Positions 21,216 to 33,076 of a DNA stretch of 64,000 bases are shown piece by piece. The DNA lies in contig NC_080564.1 in assembly GCF_030253575.1 (NCBI RefSeq), positions 5,500,501-5,564,500 of the forward strand, written 5' to 3'. The stretch is from Rhododendron vialii. Lineage: Eukaryota > Streptophyta > Magnoliopsida > Ericales > Ericaceae. Under the pieces are notes generated by a model. That model was not told the DNA's origin. It saw only the letters and a program-made list of their open reading frames with translations, and made no database searches. The number at the start of each line of letters is the position of its first letter. Positions within the stretch are counted from its first letter, which is position 1. The translations under genes were made by a program, and so were the position numbers.

Positions 21216-21835
21216 TAAAATAAGGTACGATTAGCTAGTTAGCATGATTGTTTATATCCGATCAAACTAGTTTCTTTTTCTCCGTTCCTAGTTCTCAACG
21301 GGGTTTACGTGATGAAATGTTCGAACCACCACCGTAGTGGGCTCTTCAGAGTTCACAAAGTGAGGCGTGTACGGTGGAGATCTATGGGGTCTTAGAAACT
21401 GCTCCCAGCCTCCCACTAATGAAGAAATCCTTTCCGACAAAGTTCGCAATGTTCGAATCACCGTTTTGGGCTCTTCAAAGTTTGATTAGCCCGATCGAGT
21501 AGATAAATAAAGAAGTTCGATTATGATTGTTTCATAAAAAATACTGTATTAGCAATCAAAATATTTATGCGAGCTGTTACAATTATTCCATTATTTTATT
21601 TTTTTTGTAGCTGAATTTGACTAAATTAAGTGCCTAATTTGTTCGTCTATATATATATAGATATAGATGGGTCATTCGACCATATCTTGTTGGTTTAATT
21701 TTTATTTTATTTTATTTTGTCAGATTAATTCTATCTTTTTAAAAAATTTGTTTTTGAAAATAGATAGTAGAAGCCTCCAGTGGTGGATTGCTTTGCACTC
21801 GGAAATTTCAGAGCCAGTCTTGAAGACATGGTGAT
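21216..21835. other. Intergenic, nothing recognised
   Basis: AT-rich, including a short (TA)n run near 21650. No coding or repeat signal beyond simple sequence. Confidence 0.4.
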
Positions 21836-22046
21836 AATGTTTTTAAAAAAAAATTGATTTTTTTTTGTCTTTATTCGAAAAATTATGAATTTGATCATAA
21901 TTTTTCACTTTACCGATTCCTTTTGTTGAGATAAATTAATAAGTCACAAAAGTTTTATACAAATCAAACAAATGCAAAAAAAAAAAATTTAAATGAAGAC
22001 AAAAGAAAAAGAGTCACTTTAACTTCTTTGGCCAAAACAAGCCTTA
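21836..22046. mobile_element. Decayed Harbinger-type MITE at the left edge of the inverted DUF1645 fragment
   Basis: Its right end (gaagacaaaag, gtcacttta, ttggccaaaacaagcctta) follows the right end of the MITE at 10483-10732. The left end is truncated. It directly abuts the broken end of the minus-strand DUF1645 piece. Confidence 0.5.
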
Positions 22047-22794
22047 CTCTTCCTGCATCTACTTGGCGATTTTTCAACTACTTTTGGCCTCCATACGCTG
22101 TACGTTCCCATCGGTACACTTTCTAATTCATCCGTCCCCGATGAGGACAACAAAGGAGGATCACGTCCTTTGTTGCGGACACCGGTGGTGAATAATTTCT
22201 CGAACGAAAGTCTCGGAGTCAATTCAGACGGTTTGTAGTCATTGAACAATTTCCCCTCCTTTTCGCTGCCTTTATGCTCTCTGCTGTTCTTCGCTGTGCC
22301 TTCGCTGTAGCTTCGACGAAGTAAAGAATCGCCAAGTTTCCACCCCAACCGAGTTGAATAACTCTTCTTGCATCTGCTGGCTGGTTTTTTTCCGACTATT
22401 TTCGGCCTCCATACACTGTACGTTCCTACCGGTACACTTTCTAATTCATTCGCCTCTGCTGAGGACGGCGACACAGTCCTCAACACAGGATTGCCTCCTT
22501 TGTCGCCGCCCTCATCATCAAATAATTGCCTCAATGTAAGTCTCCTAGTCAGCATCTTACTGTCCCGATTGTTGCGGTTGAAATGGGGAAAATTTGACAA
22601 TCTTGCCCCTCGTCAACTCCAACGATCTCGGTACATACGAAAGAGCATTCGATACCGTCATCGAAATTGGACGAGTTTATCTCGGTAGGTTCCGCAACAC
22701 CATGGGAAGAGTAACTGTTGAAGCTAAGGCTGAAAGATTGGGCTTCACTCCTCGACCTTTCTAGCCTTTTCCGTTGTTGGTCTTCTTCCTTCAT
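22046..22794 (-). pseudogene. DUF1645 5' fragment, inverted, frameshifted, with an internal duplication
   Basis: Read leftward from 22794 it starts MKEEDQQRKRLERSRSEAQS, then FSLSFNSYSSHGVAEPTEI, then DEGQDCQIFPI. A single missing T near 22584 shifts the frame, and the other frame continues FPHFNRN...RLTLRQLF. The block from RLTLRQLF to PKIVGKKPASRCKKS (22361-22543) is repeated as RLSFEKLF to [14 protein letters not shown] (22046-22219). Coding similarity stops at the CKKS position, about residue 138 of copy 1. The missing 3' half lies on the plus strand at 23368. Confidence 0.75.
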
Positions 22795-23199
22795 TGGGGC
22801 GTTTTACGGAGAGAGAGTAGTGTTTAGAGAGGGAGAGTGAGGGAAAGATGAGGTGAGTTTGGAATATCCGGTACTTTCTCTGTCCCATTTTATTTGCTTT
22901 TTTCAAGTGATGTGTCATCTTGATCTGAAAAAATATATAATACTAGTTTAGACATAATAATTTGAATTTTTTTCACCGTTTAAAAGACCTCAATGAATAT
23001 TACTTGTGAATGATGCAAAATAAGTGAATAAAATAAACGATTCGAATCATATTATTTTATAGAGTAACCGGTGATCCAACTCAGAGTAGGCACTCTAGAA
23101 ATGCGTGAATCCCCCGTGTCCCCGAGTCCCTTCTTGTAATTTTCATTCTCTTTATTCAAGCACATTAATAAGATTTTGGGTGTTTCCAAGAGTGTTAAT

Positions 23200-23358
23200 T
23201 GAATTTCGATAAAAAAAAAATTACTTTTTTGATTCCTCCATACGAGACGAATCAATAAGTTACAAAAGTTTGACGTAAAATTAACAAATATGAAAAAAAA
23301 TTGAATAAAAACAAAAAAAATAAGTCACTTCAACTTATTGAGCCAAAATAGTCCTAAC
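23200..23358. mobile_element. Partial Harbinger-type MITE at the edge of the DUF1645 3' fragment
   Basis: Right end ttgaataaaaacaaaaaaaa, gtcacttcaacttattgagc and caaaatagtcctaac matches the right end of the MITEs at 21836-22046 and 10483-10732, in the same orientation. It ends about 10 bp before the DUF1645 similarity starts. Confidence 0.5.
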
Positions 23359-23367
23359 TCAAGTATA

Positions 23368-23612
23368 TCGCTGGCTAAGCAGTGGAAGCTTCGCGATTTT
23401 TAACTTTGTCTAGCGTACAACAAAGGCAAGACCGGAGGACTCGTTCGAGTTCCTGACTCCGATGAACAGAGAGCTGCCAAGGGTAGAATACACAGGAGAG
23501 AGTTGAGAATGTCAACGATAACGTGTCGTCGTTGTCGTTATCGGCTAACAAAGAGTTTCATGTACAGAATCGAGCGTGGAAGGAATGAGAGACGAGGAGG
23601 TCGAATCTTTGA
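23368..23612 (+). pseudogene. DUF1645 3' fragment
   Basis: Begins SLAKQWKLRDF (matching [11 protein letters not shown] of copy 1) and then hits a stop. Further on, in shifting frames, come the bases for the ...EDSFEFLTP..., the AHE(A/V)F region, the RAWK motif and the KRKS region. The similarity starts almost exactly where the minus-strand fragment at 22046 ends, so the two pieces are complementary halves. Confidence 0.7.
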
Positions 23613-23872
23613 TGCGAAAATTTATTTGGTGATCTTGGAGCACTACGTGACTGTACCCCAATACCCTTATATATCTACCGCACATTTATGTGAAGTCCAT
23701 ACACTAAGTACTGGACCCAGGACTGCTGAATATATAAGGGTGTTGGGGCACCATGTGGCGGTGCCCCAACACCATTGAAAATGAAACCTTTAGTATTCAT
23801 GTTAGTTTTGATGGAAAAGTGGTTTGCGCGCATGCAACCGTCTCAGATCAATTGTCTTGCCAAGAGGGTGGC

Positions 23873-24065
23873 CAGACACTCTTCGTGCCGACTCTTCTTG
23901 ATCTACTAGAGCAACGCTCGGAAGGTCTCGCCAAAACCATGCACCCTGCTGGTCAGACACTCTTCGTGCCGACTGTTCTTATACTAGAACGCTCGGGATG
24001 TCTCGCCAACCACCTGCTGGTCAGACAGACACTCTTCGTGTCGATTGTTTGTTCCGGTCCTCTTT
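23873..24065. repeat. Tandem repeat, three units of about 73-81 bp
   Basis: cagacactcttcgtgccgac recurs at 23873 and 23954, and with small changes at 24027. Each is followed by a stretch with gaacgctcgg (or caacgctcgg) and tctcgcca. The plus-strand open frame over it is built from these repeats and resembles no known protein. Confidence 0.6.
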
Positions 24066-24229
24066 GTTAGATTCCGAGTGTTTTTCATTATCCAACACTT
24101 TTTCGTGCTGAAAAGCCGAGATGCATGGGTTCTGCCATCAATGGCCGGGGATGCCGCGATGACTTGCTTTCTCGGGAATATATAAGTTCTGTACGTGGAT
24201 GTATATAGTTGGCCATAGCCATGGAGTAT

Positions 24230-24289
24230 ACAGACATTTGCTATAATTAGCTTTATGCCCGCTTACAGACATTTGCTATAATTAGCTTT
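24230..24289. repeat. 35-bp tandem duplication
   Basis: acagacatttgctataatta starts at 24230 and again at 24265. Confidence 0.8.
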
Positions 24290-24832
24290 GCCGGGCATAA
24301 TTTAATTGATCGTGATATTTTATTTATTCACGGTTATTCAATTAGACTGTCACTATAATGATTGCAATGCTCCTCTGGCTTCGATTGAGTTTTTTTTCCT
24401 TTCTTACAAAATAGTTAGCAACGTTGGGTGACTGGAATAATAGTTGAATGGGCTCCCTAGCCAATATAATCTTTTCATTTCGTCATCGACGACAGATTCT
24501 GCAAATTCATTTCCCTTTGAAACAAAATAATCCCACGAATCATGGGATGTGTTTTAAATTTTGAACTTGTATATTAGTACTAGTGTTTGGGATGCATGAG
24601 TCTTATTGATATGTTTAGGTTTAACATATACATTTACATAGAAAATCATGTTACACAGAGATGTCCTCCTATTAGATAGAGGGTTGTTTAGGTTTGTTCA
24701 AGAGTACTTCAAATTGACCCGTTGGTAGGAAAAATAATAAAATACAGATGATTGAGAACCCGTTTAGTTCACACCAATTATAGTTTATAGGAAAGTCAAC
24801 AGACGTCAGATGAACATTTTGGGATCGTAAAA

Positions 24833-25110
24833 CGACAATCTTATTTGATTGATTTTTAATTGCAAAGATAATTTATTTAATTGCATTTTGTATCATATAC
24901 GAGAATCGTTATATTCGTTCCATGCATATCGGGGAAGCCCACCAAAGCTGGATTTCGGGCCGGAGTGGGGAAAGGTAGAAATGAGTTCATGCCTGACGAT
25001 CAATATGGAAGGACAGTTTTCTTGATGCATAACGACGACAATCTTATTTGATTGATTTTTAATTTCAAAGATAATTTTATTTTATTACATTTTGATTCAT
25101 ATACGAGTGC
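24833..25110. repeat. Direct repeat of about 75 bp separated by about 125 bp
   Basis: cgacaatcttatttgattga...aaagataatt...catatacgag occurs at 24833-24905 and 25036-25103 in the same orientation. No coding content lies between them. Confidence 0.6.
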
Positions 25111-25286
25111 ATTCAAGTGAGAGTGAGCAGAAATGTTCCTGGAATATTCAATAATTTACAGTTGGGACGCGGGATTCATCCGCATAATAGCCGTGTCGCA
25201 AGGGTTCTTTGGTAAAAGTTTTTAGGGAAGTGTTTCAGAGAATAAGAGGAGATAGATAGATAGGGAGATGGCAGATGAGAGTAATA

Positions 25287-25663
25287 GGTCCCATTCTCTT
25301 GAACTTAATTTAAATATGAGAGTTTTGTTCTTATTTTTAAAATTTTTTTTTTTACATTTGTTAGTTTTGCGTGAAATTTTTGTGGATCATTGATTCGTCT
25401 CGACAAAAGGAATCGAAAAAGTAAATTTATTTATTTTTACTTATATCCAAGTATTTTGAAAAATAACCACTTTCTTTTAATCTAAAAAGTGATTATTTCT
25501 CAAAATACTTGGGTAAAAGTGAAAAAAATTTACTTTTCCGATTTCTCTCGTTAAGACAAATCAATAACCCACAAAATTTTGGCGTAGAACTACCAAATGT
25601 GAAAAAAATTCAAATAAGAACAAAACTCTCAGATTTAAATTAAGTTCAAGAAAACGGGGCCTT
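25287..25663. mobile_element. Long palindromic MITE
   Basis: Almost the whole 375 bp is one inverted repeat: the left half runs cttgaacttaatttaaatat, tgttcttatttttaaaa, aagtattttgaaaaataacc; the right half is its complement, ending atttaaattaagttcaag. Inner words (gtagttcta, gaatcgaaaaagtaaat) relate it to the element at 45160-45533. Confidence 0.75.
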
Positions 25664-26101
25664 AGTTGGGGGAAAACTTATTGAAAACCATTGTAAGGGA
25701 GAGAGAGAAGGGTTCAAGAAGCCTCAAGTGAATAAAGAGTATGCTTGATTCACGGAGCCGCTGTAAAGAGGTAATTTGAGGAGTCGCTTGATCTCAGCCG
25801 TCCATTTCGACACTGGACGGTACATAGTACTCATGCTGATGAGTCATAGTAATTGAAAATCGGGGGCTTGCTGTGCCTTTAGGGCTGAACCCAAAAAGAG
25901 ACATTGTCTGGAGTTCAAAAATGTGATCTAAACCGTTCACTATGCGGAGCTTGACGCTTAAAACCAGCTTGTAAAACATCCAGCCAATCGGATACTGGTA
26001 ATTCCGTGAACATCAAGGCAATCAGATACTGGTAACTCAGTGGAAACTAGGCTACTGAATTTTTGGAACTTCTTTGGCCCACATTTCAAGAGACTTAGAA
26101 T

Positions 26102-26354
26102 AGGGAAATTCTAATCGCAAGCAAGAAAGATTTGTAAGTAACCACGCAAGGAAAAAAGCTCAGTTTTGCCCCTACTAATCCACAAGCAAAACTTACCGTT
26201 ATCTGTTGGAGCTGATTTTTTACAGGGCCCCATAAAATAATATTCAAAAATTTATGAATATTTTTCTAAATTTTTGTGGGACCTGGAATGGACTCAAACG
26301 CATTTTTCCTTGCGTGGTTCCCTACAAATCTTCCTTGCGAATAACAGGGCTCCT
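26102..26354. mobile_element. MITE with aagatttgtaagtaaccacg ends
   Basis: Left arm aagatttgtaagtaaccacg plus caaggaaaaa and right arm tttttccttgcgtggttccc plus tacaaatctt are inverted with few mismatches over about 50 bp. Confidence 0.7.
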
Positions 26355-27431
26355 TGAAATATTATGCATGATACAAATATGATTATCAAACCAACTTAAT
26401 TACTTATCATTTAATACGTTTAGTTTTCAGAACTGAATTGAGTTATCAAACAAATCTCTAAAATCTATAATACGGAGTATTGTTCAAAACAAATTATTTG
26501 GGCCTGATGTAAACACATTTGAAAATGAGAGTCAGCCCGCAAAATAAAGTTTGGATCTTTGAGGGAGAATTTTGAGAGAAACGATTAATTCCCACCACCT
26601 CCCATTAATAGTTCAGGTAAGTTTACAATTGCTAAAGGTTGTAAGAGCTAAAGTGAAGGACGTCTCCTGGCAAAGTTTGTATTCGGCTTATATATATTTC
26701 AATAAAAGTTTTAGTTTACTTTAAAAAAAATAAAAAAAACCTTGATGAACTTTCGTAGGTTCCCCGGGTTCAATTGTACACTAGTTAAAGTAAAACTGGA
26801 ACTACTTATTTTCATAAGTCAACGTTTAATGCCAATCACGATCAACTGAGTGTAATCTTCGAGGATTTTCGACTAACTCTGATTCAGAATTGACTGGATT
26901 GTCATTGTGGATCGTGTTGCTTTCCATTTTGAAATATTCAAGAAAATATTAAACCCATCAAGATAAAAGAAAACAAAGGGCTACATCACCAAATCTTTGT
27001 GCTTCAAGATTGAGATCTCCAATTCTGCATCGTATATGCTCGGCACTCGCAAATACAAGGACCAAGTAGCCTAGAGAATGACCAAAAATAAAAAGATAGA
27101 AAGGAAAAGGAAAGAAGGAAGTAGTACTTTGTGAGTAGGAGCTAAGTCTCAAGTTGACATTTGGCTCTGGAGGCCTCTGGGACAAAGCAACAGAGAGAAA
27201 AAACCTATGGCCGGGTCAACAGTAGAGGAGAGACTAGAAGGGTACAAGTGAATAATGCATGACAAAAGAGCAGCTTTAGGGAAAGAATCTGTAGATGGCA
27301 GTTCATCAGCACAATTGACTTTTTCATATCATTATCTTATGGTGGCCAGAATATGTACAAACCTTATGTTGTGAAAATTTAGTACAAGAATTAATTTGAG
27401 TTTCGTAATGTTCGTATGGTACTTACTAGTA
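26355..27431. other. Intergenic, 3' flank of DEG1
   Basis: Contains an A-rich end (taaaagttttagtttacttt followed by A runs, about 26705-26740) that may be a LINE or SINE tail. The DEG1 3' UTR should lie in the last few hundred bases. No other gene was recognised. Confidence 0.4.
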
Positions 27432-29803
27432 TCATGTTTCCTCGGGCGTGGGCTCAAGTATTACAGGGATCTTCTCTTTGTGATCACCGCGCAGCACTTC
27501 GACAGTTATCTGAGCAGATACAAAGAAGTAGATCAGTACTACTTTTCTTAGTAAACAAGCAAATGCTTATGGACATTAGTTTCTTCACTAACTATGCTGA
27601 TTGGTAGAGGTTTATCATTCACCTAAACCTCTTGATAATGGACTTATCAGTAAAATTACTGAATGCCAATCTTCATCAAGAACCAAGTAAATAGGTGATG
27701 AAAGATTAAAAGTCATTCGGAGAACTAAGTTTGTGTACATACCTCATCACCCACTTTACATTGATCAAGAACTCTATACAAATCACTTCCGTTGGAGATC
27801 TTTTTTCCATTTACAGATGTGATAATATCACCCAAAATAAGCCTTCCATAGCCATCACGTTTGGTTGGTCGTAAACCCTGCAGAATTTAGAGCAACTCCA
27901 ATTTACAAATGGCCACTAAAAACTCTTTCAGTTCAAATGGAAAAGAAATTTCTTAGTACAAAGATCTTCAAAACTCTACAGAGGTACTTTGAAGTTTGGA
28001 AAACAAATTCCTAAAGAAATAAGCTTACTGCTTTGCCAGCTGGACCATTCGCAGGAGCATCTAAGACGAGCACCCCGCCAACGCCTAGTTGCTCAACAGA
28101 CTGATCAGGGGCAAACTTGATTCCTAAAATTGGTCTTGTGACCTTCCCAAACTTCACCAACTGGTCAACAATGCCGCCTACCTAGACATGTAATGAAGGT
28201 GGATAGTTGATACCTTAATAAAAGGTGCGATCTACTATGATTAGCCCAAAAAATCCAATCAATAACCCACTGTGTCAACTGGAATAGAAAATCCAACGCC
28301 GGAGGATGCACCAGAAGGGGAATATATAGCTGTATTTATCCCAATGAGGCTTCCTGTGCTATCCAGAAGTGGGCCTCCACTATTACCAGGATTGATGGCA
28401 GCATCAGTCTGGATAACATCCTGGATTGGACGCCCGGTAGCTGCAGAACTGATTTCTCTTCTAAGCCCACTGCAGAAAACATGAGAAATGCACTTAATTA
28501 AGTTTGAACATTGATATCAACATGCGCCAAAATGTATCCAGACAGGCAAAATGCATTTGCAATTTGATAATAGAGGTCTTCATTAATTCTTCTTAGTTGA
28601 CTACAAATTTAACATTTCTTCTTGTCACTAGTAAATGGAAGTCATTCAAATCTGTTCCTACATCTTTACAAAGTGTGGACATAAAATATCAGAAAAAAAT
28701 CAGGCGCCAAATTCATTAAAGTTCTCGTTTGAATGAAGGGCTTTGTCCCTAAAGCAACCTTGCTTGTACAGTTTTCTTCCCTTGTCTCCAAAACTAAATA
28801 TTTCTAGGTTGCACTGAACTCAGATACAACGCAAATGTGATGCATATAATTGACTACTTGAAGTTCATAGGGTCATACCTGATCACACCAGTTGTGAGTG
28901 TATGGTCAAGTCCAAACTGCAAAGTATTGAAGTGAAGAGTCAAAACAAAGAGAACATTATTCACAATTAAAATCTCTCGTATCTACACTATGCAATTATG
29001 CATTTAGCTTATTCAAGTTTAGAATAGTAAAAGCCTTGATAATTCTTTGTTAGTAGGTAGGCAAGTAAAGAGGTAATGAAAGGTGAAAAATGGTAGAAAT
29101 CTAAACAGCTGACATGATTTACTTTGCTGCCCATTCCTGGCTACACATTGGAACTCAAAAGGTTTCTTCTTTTCCTTTTTTCTCCCCCAATCACCCGCCT
29201 TACAAGACCGTATTTTGATTGTTTATTGAACAAAAGATAAAGGAGTGAACCAGTCACTAAGAGGCACCCTTTGATGCACCTTTTCTGAACCTACTCTCTT
29301 TCCATTTTCACTGGTGGAGGGTGGAGACTGAAGTATTTGCAGCATTGGCTTTAATATACCTAATGCTGAAACGGTAACCCAATGTCAAATACAGAGCTGA
29401 AATGTTTATTCCTGGACCTTTTTTTGACAAGGATCATTAAAAGAGAGCATCCAGGGGACCCCACCCCTGCCAAACCACCAAAAATAGGGGGATGAAAAAA
29501 AAAGACAACCAGGAGATGGGCTGAGCACAGAAAAAGGCCCACTCAAGCTACAGATGAAGGCAACCGACAAAATCAACAGAACAATCAAGACTAGGTGACA
29601 TCTTTTCCGACATCCAAATATATAAAAAAGCATAAAACAACTTTGAAGCCTAGAAATAGAATCCCCCATGCCATGAAATGATCCTCTGTTTGATTCTCTC
29701 CAGATCATCAACGTGAGTGATGAGGAATCTTGAGCAAGCAATGCTTGTCTGTGATTTAGAGAGAACTTTAGAGAGCAATGACTATGGTTTGTGGGATTAG
29801 TTT

Positions 29804-29846
<43 letters not shown>

Positions 29847-32194
29847 AGCTGATCATTCATAGGAGTCAGTTCACGTACATTATGCAAAAGAGCGTCCGAC
29901 ACCAAGCAGATTGGAAAACATTTTATGGACCTACAAATTGAAAGTTTTTGTTATCCCACTCTACTAGTAATCTGAACCATTCATGAACATCACAGCAAAT
30001 ATGATTAAAACATTAAGAGCTCCTACATAAATAAGGATCTGCGCAGCAGCTACAAAATGGGAGTTTGATAGAATATAAAATAAGGATATAGAGAAAAAAA
30101 AAAAAAAAAAAAAACCAATCCCAATGAAAAGGCAGAATAAATTGGCATTCAATCTTAAGAGTGAATGTGGAAGGCAGCATTTCCAATAACACTCGAAACT
30201 TCTATAATCACGTATTGCATTAAATGGCTGAATAACATTAAACAGCAAGCTATTGTTCTTTAAAGAAGGGAAATAGAAACACTGCCAAAAGAAGTTTTGG
30301 GACTTAAAAGTGGTGTTTTTATACTCACAGGGTTTCCGATGGCATATACTTTTTGGCCAACAAGCAAATCGGCGGACACACCAATGGGTATAGGTCTCAG
30401 TTTGTCTTTTGGTGCATCAACGCGCAATACAGCAACATCTTTATCTTGGTCAAATCCAACAACTTTTGCATCATAAGTTGTCTGGTCAGAAAGAGTGACC
30501 CTGAACAAAACAAATTTGATTATTTTTCTGGATTGAGTGTCAAACCAACATTTTGAGCTCAACCTCTATTACAGTAATGCAGTTCATAAGTCATAAGACA
30601 CAGAAATTGAACTTAAAGGTCCAATGCTAAAGAAAACTAATAACTTGAGACCGTGAAAGGAAGAGAAAAATCATATAAAGAAAATGAGAACGAAGAGAAG
30701 ACGCAAATTCTGCTCACAAACAGTCCTATAGCATCCAAGAACAAGAACACAATTAAACAAACTGCAAAACCCATGCAATAAATTAAAAGCATTAAGATTT
30801 CTCTCACTTCTTTTTTGTATTTTCTCACACAAATCCTCTCATTTGAATCATAACTTCAACTTGAATAACATCACTCTTTCTTAAAGAATTGCTTCAAGAT
30901 TATGGACCATGACACAAAATAAAAACGACAGAAGATGTGGAAAAACTTAAGCATAAAAAATGCTGGCATATGCAAGAAAATGCACCACATAAGCACGGAT
31001 GAACAGATACCTACTTGAGATCAGATGCACCACGGATAACATGGAAATTTGTGACAATGTGACCATCTTTATCCCAGACAAAGCCCGATCCTGATCCTTG
31101 AGGCACCTCCAACACATCCAATGTAAAAGCATCCTGCCTACAGAAACACCCCGCATCAAGAGCAAGACAAATCAAACACCATGACCAAGAAAGCTGTGTT
31201 TAGTTCACCAGCCGTCCCTTGGAATGCTTATCCTGGTGTTTGTTCCGCCAAAAATAAGGATGGAATGCACATTACAAATAAGTATATTAGGTAAGTCGCC
31301 ATTCCATTCAGATGCAAAAAGAGTGACCATCCTATTGAATCTATTCTTTCCAGCTAACCAAACACTGCCTATTTCTATGGAATAATGCTAATTATGACAT
31401 ATACAACAGAAGTCCAAACGAAACCAAGGTTCATCATCTTGTACCAATCATGGTGACTTCAGTTTCAAAACTACCCCGTTTAAATCAGTCTATGTAACTC
31501 GTCCGCAATTTTAATTTCCTTTTTTTTAATAACTCAGGTGTCCGAACCAGCTAACGTGCACCTCAACTAATGTTGGGACTAATCCAGCTGTGACTAGCGG
31601 AGAGGGAGGGTCCAATCAAAGCCCGAGCTTAGCAAAATACGGACTGGCACCACATGGGAGGCTTCGAACCTGACCCCACCAGGCCAATCAAAACATACTT
31701 AGACATGAAAAGTAAAAAAAATGGAACGAATTAAAGAAGAGCTATAAAATCCAAATCTACCTGACCGCAAGATTGGTGATGTAAACAACAGAAGGCGTGT
31801 TCTCCTGGAAAAGACGAACCGTAGCGAGCTCATCGGACTGCAACTTCCTCGGCGTGGTAACTACAAAAGCCGAAGCCGAATCGACATCGGCGACGAGGAG
31901 AGCGAGGGACAAGGCGACGGAAGCGCAGAGGACGAAGAGAGAATCCAAAGCGGAAGCGAAAGGGGTTTTCTCGAGGAGAAATTTGCAAACGTTATTGCAG
32001 CTATGATCGGAGGGGATGATGGAGTCGGAGTTGGGGGAGTTGCGAAGAGCGGAGAGGATGGGAGTGGAACGGGTAGGGTTTCGGAGGAGGGAGAAGGGAG
32101 GGTTGGAGAGAGAGAATGTGGAGCTGGTTCTAGAGCGAGAGAGTGTGGAAGGGAAGTTTGTTGTGGGGAGGAGAGAGAGAGAATATGCAGCCAT
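27432..32194 (-). CDS. DEG1: DEG1/DEGP1-type chloroplast lumenal serine protease, 8 exons
   Basis: Exons on the minus strand: 32194-31761, 31137-31015, 30500-30329, 28916-28879, 28469-28271, 28181-28029, 27877-27743, 27509-27432; all GT-AG, joined frame open, 443 residues. Residues 1-100 are Ser/Pro-rich with a hydrophobic stretch ([20 protein letters not shown]) before [20 protein letters not shown], as in a bipartite stroma-plus-lumen transit peptide. The HtrA triad is His177 (TNFHVIRG), Asp207 ([10 protein letters not shown]) and Ser286 (NPGNSGGPL). A single PDZ domain follows (about 330-430), ending [18 protein letters not shown]. Family role: ATP-independent degradation of damaged lumenal and photosystem II proteins as a hexamer. 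The sequence matches my memory of Arabidopsis DEG1 closely, including length. Intron 3 (28917-30328) is enlarged by a LINE piece, a GA repeat and plastid DNA. Confidence 0.95.
29406..29741 (-). mobile_element. 3' fragment of an L1-type LINE in DEG1 intron 3
   Basis: A minus-strand frame reading [20 protein letters not shown] then [11 protein letters not shown] resembles the extreme C-terminus of plant LINE reverse-transcriptase polyproteins. It is followed on that strand by short A-rich runs. Only the last part of the element remains. It has the same orientation as the host gene. Confidence 0.5.
29806..29846. repeat. GA microsatellite in DEG1 intron 3
   Basis: (GA)n of about 20 units, starting after gtttactga. 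Confidence 0.85.
29964..30089 (-). pseudogene. Nuclear copy of plastid ndhG (fragment) in DEG1 intron 3
   Basis: On the minus strand the bases read [18 protein letters not shown], then [18 protein letters not shown], then MNGSDY. This matches the plastid NDH subunit 6 (ndhG) around the third transmembrane helix, where the plastid protein reads [20 protein letters not shown] and so on. Similarity ends abruptly on both sides and the piece is followed by a poly-A/T stretch. It is a short plastid-DNA insertion (NUPT), not a functional gene. Confidence 0.8.
31193..31375. mobile_element. MITE-like element with gtgtttagtt/aaccaaacactg ends in DEG1 intron 1
   Basis: Left end gctgtgtttagttcaccag and right end ccagctaaccaaacactgc form an imperfect inverted pair; the CAGTGTTTGGTT-type end is common among hAT-like MITEs. 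The rest is unremarkable. Confidence 0.45.
31517..31695 (-). mobile_element. tRNA-derived SINE in DEG1 intron 1
   Basis: On the minus strand a B-box-like ggttcgaagcc near the 5' end, a body containing gattagtcccaac and aggtgcacgttag, and the tail ggttcggacacctgagttat followed by an A-rich run. The same family occurs at 55955-56145 (plus) and as a 3' piece at 18985-19045. Confidence 0.6.
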
Positions 32195-33076
32195 TCCTGA
32201 ACTGGGACAGCTGCTGAGAAGAGATTGACTTGGTGTCTGTTAATTTACCAACCATATATACTCGAGGGGCAAAAAATTGGTTATTTTTGTGGTGGGCTGA
32301 ATATGATAATAGACTCTAATCATTTCCAGATTTTCCAGTCAGAAATTGAATCTATTGAAAGATGCCGTTCATTCCTACAATTATTGGTTCGAATTTGTTT
32401 GAAGACTCGTATCGGTAAGAGTTTTTTAATAAATTTTAACTATCGATTATCTCAATATATGGTTTAAATTTGAACTGTCTCGTCTAGTCCAGAACTTGGA
32501 TATGAGAGAATCTAAATCTTTCTAGTAATTCAATGCACGTAGATGGCCACCAATTAGGAAATATAAAAATTATGTGTACAATCATTTGTGTCTATTGCTA
32601 ATACGATACTATGATAGTGTCATAATTGATAATCATTTTATATTATTTCCGTCCAAAAATTCCAAAAAGCCCTTAGCAGGAAGGTACCTATTTTTTTAAC
32701 AAAGCTGGAACTCGACCTCATAAACTTGCAAGCTGTTTGGATCGTTCGGCTCATGATTGAGCCGACTACGATTCAGTTTTAGATAGACTGCAAGATTAGC
32801 AAATCAAGATACTGTCAATAGCTCGTTCGTTAAGTTATGTAGATCTGGCGTTAACCAAAAGACCCGCGCGTTCAAAAACAATCTAAGCTAGTACTACAAA
32901 TTATGGGCAATGGCCACCGCAATATTCATCAGTTGAGAAGCAGCTTGCAAGTTATGAAGAGAGGGGCCAAATTAGATTAACTCCAATTAGTTCTTATAAT
33001 TTCGATATCCCTTCACAGCACAACAAAAAGTTAGCAGTAGTATAAAACTTGCATAAAAATTCACCCACTTCTCGAA
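32195..33076. other. Intergenic between DEG1 (5' side) and OM47 (3' side)
   Basis: Holds the DEG1 promoter and leader (AT-rich, no clear TATA picked) and the OM47 3' UTR. No other gene was seen. Confidence 0.45.

Noticed and set aside
22869-23090. Possible further Stowaway-like MITE (gtactttctctgtcccattt)
   Set aside because: The right end is too poorly matched to set boundaries.
24836-25110. Direct repeats as a solo or paired LTR
   Set aside because: Only about 75 bp each, no TG...CA ends, nothing coding between them.
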